Shown here one piece after another: positions 1 through 7,781 of a DNA stretch of 31,079 bases; positions within the stretch are counted from its first letter, which is position 1; each line of letters begins with the position of its first letter. The notes beneath the pieces are model-generated. The model was not told where the DNA came from. It saw nothing but the letters and a program-made list of their open reading frames with translations, and searched no databases. The stretch comes from an uncultured Lentisphaeria bacterium (GTDB lineage: Bacteria > Verrucomicrobiota > Lentisphaeria > Victivallales > Victivallaceae): contig CASFXO010000097.1 of assembly GCA_949298665.1 (NCBI GenBank), positions 1 to 31,079 of the forward strand. The letters run 5' to 3'. A program made the translations under genes and the position numbers.

Positions 1-2
1 CG

Positions 3-221
3 ATGGTTGAAAGAGTTATGCGGGAACTTGGCCGGAGAATCAAGAAAATTGCTTATGGATGGAGTGACAAGGGCGTAACGAAAGTTGCGAGAATCATATT
101 GAAACGGTTTGCTGACGCCGGAGCTTGGGAGGACTACTGGCTAAAACAGATGACGATTATCGGCAACGTCTTCATCGGCGTTGGAAATTACAAATGCGTT
201 TCACAAAATTTGAGACAATAA
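3..221 (+). pseudogene. C-terminal part of a probable transposase, cut by the left edge
   Basis: The reading frame is open at the left edge and ends at a TAA at 219-221, so about 72 C-terminal residues are visible. The stretch E-R-V-M-R-E-L-G-R-R-I-K-K, followed by GWSDKG and a W-E-D-Y-W segment, resembles the basic C-terminal end of DDE transposases, where an ER-x-N/M-R-E-type segment carries the last acidic residue. I cannot name the IS family. Base composition is clearly lower in G+C than the genes after it, as expected for a mobile element. No terminal inverted repeat or target duplication could be recognised between 222 and 277. Whether the element is intact upstream cannot be judged from this window. 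It could also be an unrelated basic protein tail. Confidence 0.5.
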
Positions 222-277
222 CTAAAAATTAGAATGTTCTGTTGTATTTTCCCAAAATTAAGGAGTACTGGAAAATC

Positions 278-1039
278 ATGAAAGCGCAAAAGTCATTTAC
301 CCTGATCGAACTTCTGGTGGTGATTGCGATCATCGCGATTCTTGCCTCCATGCTGCTGCCCGCGTTGAACCGGGCCCGCGAAGCGGCGAAGACCATCAGC
401 TGCGTCAGCAACCTCAAGCAGATCGGCACCGCCGGTCAGATGTATGCCGCCGATTACGACGATATGATGTTCTTCGCCTCCTCCAACCCCAGTGGAACCT
501 CCGGGGTGAAATATCGTTGGTATGTACAGCAGGAATTTGCCAAGTCGCTCGGCGGCGGTCAGAGCCCGGTCAAGCGCGGCAGCGCTCTGGTTTGTCCCGC
601 CGTGCAGCGGGAAACGGTGTTGATCGGTTACGCCGTCAATACCATGTGCGGCTATTATCCGAAACCCGGCGGCAAGGGCGACATGTATACCGGCGTGAAA
701 CTCTCCAAGGTTCGGGCCGCTTCTTCGAAAATCCATATGATCGACAGCGCCGCTCCGTTCTTCTACTACTGGCATGTGGTCGGCAAAACCGAGGAAATGG
801 CGGGAGGCAGCTTTGCCTGGACCATCCACCCGTGGAAAGGTGCGGCATACGGCGATGATGCCGCCAATGCGCTTTTGAACATGTTTTTCGATGTTCCCGC
901 GCTGGCGGAATTACATACGGGCAAGATCAACGCCGTGTATCTGGACGGACATGCCGCGTCCCGGAACTACAAGGAATACCGCGACAAGTGGTATGAATGG
1001 CATCCGTCGGAACCGAACGTCCCGATGTCCATGCGCTGA
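278..1039 (+). CDS. Pseudopilin-like protein with prepilin leader and H-x9-DG signature
   Basis: This 253-residue protein starts at ATG 278 behind AGGAG (261-265). The N-terminus is MKAQKS followed by FTLIELLVV, a type IV prepilin/pseudopilin leader, with mature Glu5 at residue 11 and one hydrophobic helix to about residue 30. Residue -1 is Ser rather than the usual Gly. Near the C-terminus, His213 is followed after exactly nine residues by Asp223-Gly224, the prepilin-type processing-associated H-x9-DG signature found in many paralogues in Planctomycetes and Lentisphaerota. The middle has the usual N-L-K-Q-I-G and M-Y-A-A-D segments. Family members are thought to be type II secretion or surface-fibre related; their exact role is not known. 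It lies 75 bp upstream of a secreted protein gene, whose product may be used at the same cell-surface location. Confidence 0.9.
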   Translation: MKAQKSFTLIELLVVIAIIAILASMLLPALNRAREAAKTISCVSNLKQIGTAGQMYAADYDDMMFFASSNPSGTSGVKYRWYVQQEFAKSLGGGQSPVKRGSALVCPAVQRETVLIGYAVNTMCGYYPKPGGKGDMYTGVKLSKVRAASSKIHMIDSAAPFFYYWHVVGKTEEMAGGSFAWTIHPWKGAAYGDDAANALLNMFFDVPALAELHTGKINAVYLDGHAASRNYKEYRDKWYEWHPSEPNVPMSMR

Positions 1040-1047
1040 AGATCGAG

Positions 1048-1076
1048 TTGCATTGCGCCGGATCGTGGTGTATTTT
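1048..1076 (+). promoter_or_regulatory. Sigma-70-type promoter upstream of the secreted DUF1961-like gene
   Basis: A -35-like TTGCAT (1048-1053) and a -10-like TATTTT (1071-1076) are separated by 17 bases. They lie in the intergenic gap, about 40 bases before the ATG at 1115. The assignment rests on spacing and partial consensus only. Confidence 0.4.
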
Positions 1077-1114
1077 CCCGGAGACGGTTTTGAAGACGAG
1101 AAAGGAATGGATTG

Positions 1115-1891
1115 ATGATAGTTCGTAAAATTCTGCTCGGTCTGGCGGGCGCCGCGGCGATTTCCGCCGGCGCGGAATGCCTGTACTCCGATTCATTCGA
1201 CCGCGACTCCGGCGACTGGTACGTGGAAGGGGGCCGTTCCGTGGCGATCCGGGACGGGCGGCTGTACATCGACGCCGATCCCGAGGAGTTCGTCAAGGGC
1301 GGACTCAACGGCGGCGTCTGCACCGTCTGGAACCGGACCCGGATCGACGGCGACGTCCGTGTCGATTTCGACGTGTGCGTCGAGCATTCGGTGACCGGGA
1401 CCAACAACATCAATTTCTTTTTGTTCTACTCCATGCCGGACGGCAGTTCGCCGGAGGCGTCCACGCAGACGCGGAAATATGCCGATTACGCGGATTATCA
1501 CCAGCTGAACGGCTATATTTTCACGTTTCTGAACGCCAGTGAGAACAAGAAGAACGCCCGGATCCGCATCCGGCGCTGTCCCGGTTTCCGGCTGTTGCGC
1601 GAAACCTACGCCGCCGAAAACCGGGCCGATACCGCGTATCACATCACGCTGATCCGGCAGACCGGCGTGCTGCGCTTTCTTCTGGACGGCAGGGAGCTGC
1701 TGTCGGTCAGGGACGAACAGCCGCTGGAGGGCGGCTGGTTCGGCTTCCGTACTTTCCGCACCAGATTGTGGTTCGACAATCTGAAGATCACCCGCCCGGA
1801 CACGGACGGGGCTGCGGTGGCGCCGTCCCGGAATGCCGGGGACGGCAAGGCGCAATCCGGCGCGCCGCAGGAGAAAAAAGCCGGCCAATAA
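1115..1891 (+). CDS. Secreted concanavalin-like (DUF1961-like) protein
   Basis: The 258-residue protein starts at ATG 1115, preceded by AAAGGA at good distance. A TTG one codon upstream is not needed. Residues 1-20 form a signal peptide: basic MIVRK, a hydrophobic core, and an A-G-A cleavage site before Glu21. The mature part opens with Y-S-D-S-F-D and runs through alternating beta-type segments ending in G-G-W-F-G-F-R-T-F and W-F-D-N-L-K-I. This is the layout of DUF1961/DUF6250-like jelly-roll domains related to concanavalin-type lectins and polysaccharide lyases. The last 30 residues are low-complexity (Ala, Gly, Lys, Gln). An enzymatic or carbohydrate-binding role outside the cytoplasm is likely, but no catalytic residues can be named. 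The neighbouring pseudopilin and sugar-type regulator suggest carbohydrate capture. Confidence 0.7.
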   Translation: MIVRKILLGLAGAAAISAGAECLYSDSFDRDSGDWYVEGGRSVAIRDGRLYIDADPEEFVKGGLNGGVCTVWNRTRIDGDVRVDFDVCVEHSVTGTNNINFFLFYSMPDGSSPEASTQTRKYADYADYHQLNGYIFTFLNASENKKNARIRIRRCPGFRLLRETYAAENRADTAYHITLIRQTGVLRFLLDGRELLSVRDEQPLEGGWFGFRTFRTRLWFDNLKITRPDTDGAAVAPSRNAGDGKAQSGAPQEKKAGQ

Positions 1892-1990
1892 CATTATGAC
1901 GGTCAGAAAAGACCGGCTGACAATCGGCGGAGTGTGGATGCTTTTCCGGCCGGTTCCGGGTTTTTTCGGCTGAAGAAGGGTTGTTTGACA

Positions 1991-3022
1991 GTGGGACGCA
2001 ATCCGATACCGACAACCAGACTGCTGGATTATATAGAGTCGCGCATTCTGGCGGGAGAATATTCTCCGGGCGAAGTCCTGCCTTCGGTGCGGCGGTTCGC
2101 CGCGAAATTCAAGTTGAGTTACGGGACTACTTATCGTGCTTTCGAGCGGCTGTGCGAAAACGGCGTGCTGGAGCAGAAGCCCAATCATGGTTTTTTCGTT
2201 CTCCGCAGTCCGCTGCGGCGCAATGACGGGGACCGGCGGATCGCGGTTTTCATGGAGTCGGCGGTCAACCCTTCGGCGGGGGGCATGATGTATCACGCGC
2301 TGCTCGGCGCCCGGGACGTTGCGGAGGCGGCCGGGTTTGAATTGTCGGTGGTGGCGCGTCATTGCGGCGCCGGTTCGACGGACTTTTTCCGGGAGGCCAG
2401 CCGTCAATGCGACGGGATGCTGCTGTTGAGCGCGTATGACTGGTATCTGGCGGATTTCGAATCCGCGTGTCCGGCGGTGGGGATTCTGATGCTCAATTCC
2501 TACGGCGGACGGTTATCGACGGTCAATGCGGATTTGTACGACACGGCGAAGAAGGCGGTGGATTACTTTTTATTCCGGGGGGTGAACCGGGTGGTGTTGC
2601 TTTCCAGTCCCAAGCCGATCTACCGGCAGCGGGGACGGCTGTTTTTTCAGGCCTGGAATGATCTGGGAGGTCGGGCGGAATTTGTGGACGTCATTTCTCC
2701 GGCCAATTACGATTTTCAGCCGGGCTGCGGCTACTTCTTCACGTCGGATGACTGGTTCAATTACGCCTCCTGTGCCTATTGCGAGCGGACCGGGCGGCGC
2801 CTGGAGGACGATTTCCCGGTGCTGGCCGCGGACGGAAAGCATCTGCTCAATCCGGATTATCCGGTGTTTCCGACCATTTCCTTTGACTGGCGCGAACTGG
2901 GGCGCCTGGCGATGGAGGAACTGTTGCGGCGCATAGCAAGCCCCGAGTCGTGCGCCCGGAATCTTTCGATCTGCGGTCGTCTGGAAAACGTGCCGCGCAA
3001 GGTCATGGTCAAGGTGAGCTGA
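1991..3022 (+). CDS. GntR-family regulator with LacI-type sugar-binding domain
   Basis: This 343-residue regulator is read from GTG 1991, which sits about ten bases after GAAGAAGGG (1972-1980). An upstream in-frame GTG at 1934 would add a tail unlike the family. Residues 5-72 are a GntR winged helix: L-L-D-Y-I-E-S-R-I, then the characteristic G-E-V-L-P-S-V-R-R-F-A, a recognition helix around S-Y-G-T-T-Y-R-A-F, and a wing ending in G-F-F-V-L. Residues from about 78 resemble the periplasmic-binding-protein-like effector domain of LacI/XylR regulators (V-D-Y-F-L-F-R-G, and S-F-D-W-R-E-L-G-R-L-A near the end). The effector is probably a sugar or oligosaccharide. It follows the secreted DUF1961-like gene by 99 bp and is a reasonable candidate to control that gene and the pseudopilin. 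Confidence 0.85.
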   Translation: MGRNPIPTTRLLDYIESRILAGEYSPGEVLPSVRRFAAKFKLSYGTTYRAFERLCENGVLEQKPNHGFFVLRSPLRRNDGDRRIAVFMESAVNPSAGGMMYHALLGARDVAEAAGFELSVVARHCGAGSTDFFREASRQCDGMLLLSAYDWYLADFESACPAVGILMLNSYGGRLSTVNADLYDTAKKAVDYFLFRGVNRVVLLSSPKPIYRQRGRLFFQAWNDLGGRAEFVDVISPANYDFQPGCGYFFTSDDWFNYASCAYCERTGRRLEDDFPVLAADGKHLLNPDYPVFPTISFDWRELGRLAMEELLRRIASPESCARNLSICGRLENVPRKVMVKVS

Positions 3023-3053
3023 CTCCTTTTCCCTGCCGAAAGTATTCCTGCGG

Positions 3054-3083
3054 TTGGACTTTTCCTCTTTGGGGTGCTATATT
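3054..3083 (+). promoter_or_regulatory. Promoter of the glycogen locus
   Basis: TTGGAC (3054-3059) and TATATT (3078-3083) are separated by 18 bases, in the only substantial gap ahead of the CBM48 gene (ATG 3146). The match to the sigma-70 consensus is good. The resulting 5' leader would be about 55 bases. Confidence 0.6.
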
Positions 3084-3145
3084 ATTTTCTGAACATGACG
3101 GAGCGACCGAAACCGGTTTCTCAAATTGAAAAAAGGGGGACTGCC

Positions 3146-3469
3146 ATGGAAAAGAAGATAAAAAATCAAAATACCAGAGGGGCCTCCGGCACCATGCCGG
3201 TGCGCAGACGCGTGGAATTCATGATTGACGCCGGCGTGGGCAAACGGGTTTCCGTGGCCGGTTCCTTCAATGACTGGGATCCGGAAGCCAAGCCGCTGAC
3301 GGACCGCAAGGGGGACGGTGTGTATCGCGGCTGCCTGATGCTGCCTCCGGGTGAGTATGAGTATAAGTTCGTGGTGGACGGCGACTGGCGGATCGATGAA
3401 GCGAATCCCTGCTTTGCCTCCAACGACCTCGGGACGCTGAACAGCGTGCTGAAGGTGGAGGCGAAATGA
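3146..3469 (+). CDS. Stand-alone glycogen-binding domain protein (CBM48/AMPK-beta type)
   Basis: The 107-residue protein starts at ATG 3146 after the purine-rich AAAAGGGGGA (3131-3140). Residues 20-105 are a single CBM48/AMPK-beta type glycogen-binding domain: R-V-E-F, then V-S-V-A-G-S-F-N-D-W-D, then Y-E-Y-K-F-V-V-D-G-D-W, and N-x-V-L at the end. Trp44, Lys74 and Trp81 line up with the glycogen-contacting residues of the AMPK-beta domain. No catalytic domain is attached. The 20-residue N-terminal tail is polar and basic. Its place as first gene before glycogen phosphorylase, synthase and branching enzyme suggests it binds glycogen granules or targets or modulates these enzymes. That role is inferred from position and fold. 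Confidence 0.9.
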   Translation: MEKKIKNQNTRGASGTMPVRRRVEFMIDAGVGKRVSVAGSFNDWDPEAKPLTDRKGDGVYRGCLMLPPGEYEYKFVVDGDWRIDEANPCFASNDLGTLNSVLKVEAK

Positions 3470-3549
3470 TCCGATCCCGGGGCATGACCGCCGTCGGCAC
3501 GGTGCCGGTCGGCAGCATCCGGAGTATCCGGCAAAAGGAAAACATTTGA
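3466..3549 (+). CDS. Possible 27-residue ORF overlapping the CBM48 stop codon
   Basis: The ATG at 3466-3468 overlaps the stop codon of the CBM48 gene (3467-3469) in an ATGA arrangement. The frame runs 27 codons to TGA 3547-3549, ending 12 bases before an intrinsic terminator. The product would be basic with no recognisable domain. Translational coupling is plausible, but an ORF this short in G+C-rich DNA may be chance. Confidence 0.25.
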   Translation: MIRSRGMTAVGTVPVGSIRSIRQKENI

Positions 3550-3561
3550 AGATGCGGCAGG

Positions 3562-3600
3562 CGGCGCCATCGTCGGAAAATCGGCATGGCGCCGTTTTTT
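3562..3600 (+). terminator. Strong intrinsic terminator before the phosphorylase gene
   Basis: The nine-base arms CGGCGCCAT (3562-3570) and ATGGCGCCG (3586-3594) are perfectly complementary and are followed at once by six T residues (3595-3600). It ends only 38 bases before the ATG of the phosphorylase gene. It therefore either ends a short CBM48 transcript or acts as an attenuator. Confidence 0.85.
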
Positions 3601-3638
3601 GTATGACATAAGGCAGTTTGGAACTTCGAGAAACAACT

Positions 3639-6176
3639 ATGAGTGTAAAATTATTCAACGTGGCTCCGCGCATTCCCGCCGAGCTGAAATTTCTGGAACG
3701 GCTTTCCTACAACATGTGGTGGTGCTGGCATCCGCTTGCCATCGAGCTGTTTGTCCGGATCAATCCGAATCTGTGGCGGGAGGTGGAAGGCAACAGCCGG
3801 CGCGTTCTGATGCAGGTATCCCAGAACCGGCTGGAGGAACTGGCCCGGGATCCCGCTTATCTGCGGCAGCTGCGCACCGTGCAGTCGGAGTTCGAACGGG
3901 CCATGCCGGAAAAGGAAAATTTCGCGGATCGGCGGATCGCCTATTTTTCGATGGAGTTCGGCATTCACGAAAGCGTGCGGATCTTTTCCGGCGGGCTGGG
4001 CGTATTGTCCGGGGACCATCTGAAAGCGGCGTCGGACATGAAACTGCCGCTGGTCGCGGTCGGACTGCTGTACCGGCAGGGCTATTTCCGGCAGATGCTG
4101 GACCGCAACGGCTGGCAGATCGAACGCTATCCCGAAAATGAAATCCATAACATGCCTCTGGTTCGCGCCCGGGATGCTCAGGGCCGGAGCATCACCATCA
4201 GCATCAAACTGATCGATCGGGACCTCTTCGCCGCGGTCTGGATTCTCTGGGTGGGCAACATTCCCCTGGTGCTGCTGGATACGGAAATTCCCCAGAATCC
4301 GCCGGAGCTGCGCGAAGTCACCTGGCGGCTGTACGGCGGCGACCGCCGCATGCGGCTGCATCAGGAACTGCTGCTCGGCATCGGCGGTTACAAGGCGCTG
4401 GTCGCGCTCGGCTGCACCCCGGCGGTCTGCCATATGAACGAAGGCCATGCGGCATTCATGTCGCTGGCCCGGCTGGAAGAACTCGTGCAGAAGGGGCTGG
4501 ACCCGGAAACCGCGCTGGAAATCGTGTGGCGCACCAATGTTTTCACGACCCATACGCCGGTTCCGGCGGGCAACGAGGTATTCGACATCGCGCTGGTACG
4601 GCCTTATCTCGAAACCTACGCCCGGAGTGTCCAGATGGATGTGGACCGCATCATCCGCTGGGGCGTGCCGATCAGCGAACGCGACCACAGCACCGAAATG
4701 TCCATGACGGTACTCGGGCTGCGCATGGCCAATTACAGCAACGGCGTCAGCCGTCTGCACGGAGAAGTGGCCCGGGAAATGTGGAAGATGCTCTGGCCGC
4801 AGCGGTCCGTGGCGGAAATTCCGATCGGGCATATTACGAACGGGGTACATATCCCGTCCTGGATTTCGCCCCGGATCCGGGTGATCTTCGACCGGTATCT
4901 GAATGCCCGCTGGTTGCAGAATCCGGACCCGGCGCAGCTTTGCCAGGCGGTATTCAACATTCCCGACGAGGAATTGTGGATGGCGCATGAGCTGTGCCGT
5001 CAGTCGATGATCCGCAAAGCCCGGCATGTGGTGCAGCACAGTTCCGCCTTTGCCGCCGATATCGGGCAGGGCAGCATCAACGGCAAGACGCTGCTGGACC
5101 CCGACGTGCTGACCATCGGTTTTGCACGGCGGTTCGCCACCTACAAGCGCGGCACGCTGCTGCTGCGTTATCCCGACCGGCTGGTGGCGCTGCTGAAAAA
5201 CAAACAGCATCCGGTTCAGTTCGTCTTTTCCGGCAAGGCGCATCCGGCCGACGAAGGCGGCAAGCGTCTGATTCAGGAACTGGTCCAGTTCGCCCGGCAA
5301 CATGGGGTGCAGGATCGCCTGGTGTTTCTGGAGGATTACGACATCGCGCTGGCCCGTTCGCTGGTGCAGGGGGTGGACGTCTGGCTCAATACGCCGCGGC
5401 GCCCGCAGGAAGCCAGCGGAACTTCCGGGATGAAGGCGGCGATCAACGGCGTGATCAACTGCAGCATTCTCGACGGCTGGTGGGCCGAGGCCTATACGCC
5501 GGAATGCGGCTGGGCCATTCCCAACAATGAAAATTACACCGATACCGAGGATGTCGACAATTACGAAGCGCAGGCGCTTTTCTGTCTGCTGGAAAACGAA
5601 ATCATTCCCTGCTTCTACGAACGGGGCGGCGGCGATCTGCCGCAGCGCTGGATCCGGCGGATGAAGGAGTCGATCGTCATGGCGCTCGGACACTTTTCCA
5701 GCGCCCGGATGGTGCGGGAATATGAGGAAAAATATTACCGTCCGGCCCGCGACGACTATCAGCGGCTGCTGGCGGACGACGCTGCGGAGGCCAAGGCGCT
5801 GGTGGAGCGGAAATGGCGAATGGTGAATAATTTCGGAAAACTTTACGTGGAGCGTCCGGAAATTTCGATGGTGCTGGACGACATTCATGTGGGGGACCGG
5901 TTCCGGATTTCCGTCAAAGCCGGGCTGGGCGAACTCCGGCCGGAGGAAGTCGAGGTGGAAACCTATTACGGCCAGGTCAATATTCACAACGAAATCGTTC
6001 GGGGAAAGGCGGAGCCGATGCAGCTGGCGGAAGACCTTGGCAACGGCAATTACCGGTATGAGTGCGAGCTGGTCTGCAATACCGCCGGTCGTTTCGGCCT
6101 GACGGCCCGGATTACGCCGAGCGGCCATGAATGGGACAACAGTGTTCCCGGTTTCATGTGCTGGCCGAAGGATTGA
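3639..6176 (+). CDS. glgP: Alpha-glucan (glycogen) phosphorylase, GT35
   Basis: The 845-residue enzyme releases glucose-1-phosphate from alpha-1,4-glucans using phosphate and pyridoxal phosphate. ATG 3639 gives the family start (S-V-K-L-F-N-V-x-P). Upstream in-frame starts have no better ribosome site, and the site here is weak. The first 100 residues are the DUF3417 region (L-S-Y-N-M-W-W-C-W). Then follow S-G-G-L-G-V-L-S-G-D-H-L-K-A-A-S-D, C-H-M-N-E-G-H-A-A-F, T-T-H-T-P-V-P-A-G and I-T-N-G-V-H. The PLP lysine is Lys599 in G-T-S-G-M-K-A-A. Length and motifs fit the short Thermotoga/Thermus-type branch, not the E. coli MalP/GlgP branch. An intrinsic terminator lies just upstream and glycogen synthase starts 82 bp downstream, so synthesis and breakdown are co-located. 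Confidence 0.96.
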   Translation: MSVKLFNVAPRIPAELKFLERLSYNMWWCWHPLAIELFVRINPNLWREVEGNSRRVLMQVSQNRLEELARDPAYLRQLRTVQSEFERAMPEKENFADRRIAYFSMEFGIHESVRIFSGGLGVLSGDHLKAASDMKLPLVAVGLLYRQGYFRQMLDRNGWQIERYPENEIHNMPLVRARDAQGRSITISIKLIDRDLFAAVWILWVGNIPLVLLDTEIPQNPPELREVTWRLYGGDRRMRLHQELLLGIGGYKALVALGCTPAVCHMNEGHAAFMSLARLEELVQKGLDPETALEIVWRTNVFTTHTPVPAGNEVFDIALVRPYLETYARSVQMDVDRIIRWGVPISERDHSTEMSMTVLGLRMANYSNGVSRLHGEVAREMWKMLWPQRSVAEIPIGHITNGVHIPSWISPRIRVIFDRYLNARWLQNPDPAQLCQAVFNIPDEELWMAHELCRQSMIRKARHVVQHSSAFAADIGQGSINGKTLLDPDVLTIGFARRFATYKRGTLLLRYPDRLVALLKNKQHPVQFVFSGKAHPADEGGKRLIQELVQFARQHGVQDRLVFLEDYDIALARSLVQGVDVWLNTPRRPQEASGTSGMKAAINGVINCSILDGWWAEAYTPECGWAIPNNENYTDTEDVDNYEAQALFCLLENEIIPCFYERGGGDLPQRWIRRMKESIVMALGHFSSARMVREYEEKYYRPARDDYQRLLADDAAEAKALVERKWRMVNNFGKLYVERPEISMVLDDIHVGDRFRISVKAGLGELRPEEVEVETYYGQVNIHNEIVRGKAEPMQLAEDLGNGNYRYECELVCNTAGRFGLTARITPSGHEWDNSVPGFMCWPKD

Positions 6177-6258
6177 GGTGCAACCGCAGACGGGGGCGTG
6201 CCGCCGGTCATGACCGGCGCGGCGGCAGGTTCCCGGCGGCGCGGAAAGGAGATGTCGA

Positions 6259-7773
6259 ATGGGAAAGTCGTCCAGGAAAAAACCGCGCATTCTGATCGTC
6301 ACACCGGAGATTACCTACCTGCCGGAAGGCATGGGCAATATGGCCAATGCCCTGAAAGCCAAGGCGGGAGGGCTGGCCGACGTGTCGGCATCGCTGGTGG
6401 CGGCCCTCTTCCGTCAGGGGGCGGATGTGCACGTGGCGCTGCCGCATTACCGGCGCATGTTTCACGTGGACGTCGGGAAGTTGATCAGCAACGAGCTGCG
6501 GGTTTATCTCAGCCATCTGTCCACGGGACGGGTGCATCTGGCGGAGGATCGGATTTTCTATTACCGGGACTCGGTCTACGGCAGTTACGCCGACGACAGT
6601 TTTCTGTCGGCGATGGCATTTCAGCGGGAGGTGCTGAACAACATCATTCCGCATGTGCGCCCGGACCTGATTCACTGCAACGACTGGATGACGGGGCTGA
6701 TTCCGGCGATGGGGCGCCGGATGGGGATTCCCTGTCTGTTTACCGTGCACAATATCCATACGCAGAAAAGCACGCTGGACCGCATCGAAGACCGCGGGAT
6801 CGACGCGGCGGAGTTCTGGAATTATCTCTATTACGAGCGGATTCCCTATAATTATGAGGAAAGCCGGTCCACCAATCCGGTTGATTTTCTGACCAGCGGG
6901 ATCTTCGCGGCGCATTTCATCAACACGGTCAGTCCGACGTTTCTGCGGGAGATCGTGGAGGGACGGCACGATTTCATCCCGGACCAGATCCGTCGGGAGA
7001 TTGCGGCCAAGGCGCATGCCGGCTGCGCCTGCGGGATTCTCAATGCTCCGGATGAATCTCTGGATCCGGAAAAGGACCCCTACCTGAAGCATCGTTACAC
7101 GCCGGAAACCGTGCTGGAAGGCAAGGCGGCGAACAAGGCACTGCTGCAACAGCGCCTGGGGTTGGAGGAGCGTCCGGACGCGCCGATTTTCTTCTGGCCG
7201 TCGCGGCTGGATCCGCTGCAGAAGGGGTGCCAGCTGCTGGCGGAAATTCTCTTCGACGTGGTGAGCAAGTACTATTCCCGGCATCTGCAGATCGCCATTG
7301 TGGCGAACGGCAGTTATCAGTCGGTTTTTCAGCAGATCGCCGCGTTTCACGATCTGCGCGGCCGGGTTGTGGTGCGGGATTTCGACGAGGAGTTGTCGCA
7401 TCTGGGATTTGCGGGTTCGGACTTCGTACTGGTGCCGTCGCGGTTCGAACCGTGCGGGCTGCCGCAGATGAACGGGCAGTATTACGGGACGTTGCCGGTG
7501 GTGCACGATACCGGTGGGCTGCACGACACGGTGGAACCGTTGAACCTGGCGGCGGCGACCGGGAACGGATTCCGTTTCGAAACCTACGATTCCGGTGGGT
7601 TGTTCTGGGCGATGGATGAGGCGATGCGCTTCTACGACCTGCCGGAAGAGGCCAAACTGCCGGTTCTGCAGCGGGTGATGCGGCAGGCTCGGGAACGGTT
7701 CAACCACGACGTGACGGCGGAGGCCTATATCCGGATTTACGAATCGATGCTGGATCGTCCGTTGCTGCCGTGA
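6259..7773 (+). CDS. glgA: Glycogen synthase, GT5
   Basis: The 504-residue glycosyltransferase extends alpha-1,4-glucan, normally from ADP-glucose. ATG 6259 is set by AAAGGAG (6245-6251), seven bases upstream. The nucleotide-sugar binding motif K-A-G-G-L-A-D-V begins at Lys35. It lies further from the N-terminus than in E. coli GlgA because of a short insert rich in Asn, Ala and Met. Other landmarks are H-C-N-D-W-M-T-G-L, F-T-V-H-N-I-H, W-P-S-R-L-D-P-L-Q-K-G and the C-terminal S-R-F-E-P-C-G-L-P-Q-M-N-G-Q-Y-Y-G, with Glu397 of the E-x7-E-type catalytic region. The branching enzyme follows with 8 bp between stop and start. No glgC lies in this window, so the donor supply must come from elsewhere. 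Confidence 0.95.
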   Translation: MGKSSRKKPRILIVTPEITYLPEGMGNMANALKAKAGGLADVSASLVAALFRQGADVHVALPHYRRMFHVDVGKLISNELRVYLSHLSTGRVHLAEDRIFYYRDSVYGSYADDSFLSAMAFQREVLNNIIPHVRPDLIHCNDWMTGLIPAMGRRMGIPCLFTVHNIHTQKSTLDRIEDRGIDAAEFWNYLYYERIPYNYEESRSTNPVDFLTSGIFAAHFINTVSPTFLREIVEGRHDFIPDQIRREIAAKAHAGCACGILNAPDESLDPEKDPYLKHRYTPETVLEGKAANKALLQQRLGLEERPDAPIFFWPSRLDPLQKGCQLLAEILFDVVSKYYSRHLQIAIVANGSYQSVFQQIAAFHDLRGRVVVRDFDEELSHLGFAGSDFVLVPSRFEPCGLPQMNGQYYGTLPVVHDTGGLHDTVEPLNLAAATGNGFRFETYDSGGLFWAMDEAMRFYDLPEEAKLPVLQRVMRQARERFNHDVTAEAYIRIYESMLDRPLLP

Positions 7774-7781
7774 GGGATGGC

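Noticed and set aside
3651..6302. Very long open frame on the minus strand opposite glgP
   Set aside because: It mirrors the phosphorylase gene codon positions in G+C-rich DNA, has His/Arg/Pro-rich composition and no domain, while the plus strand encodes a textbook GT35 enzyme.
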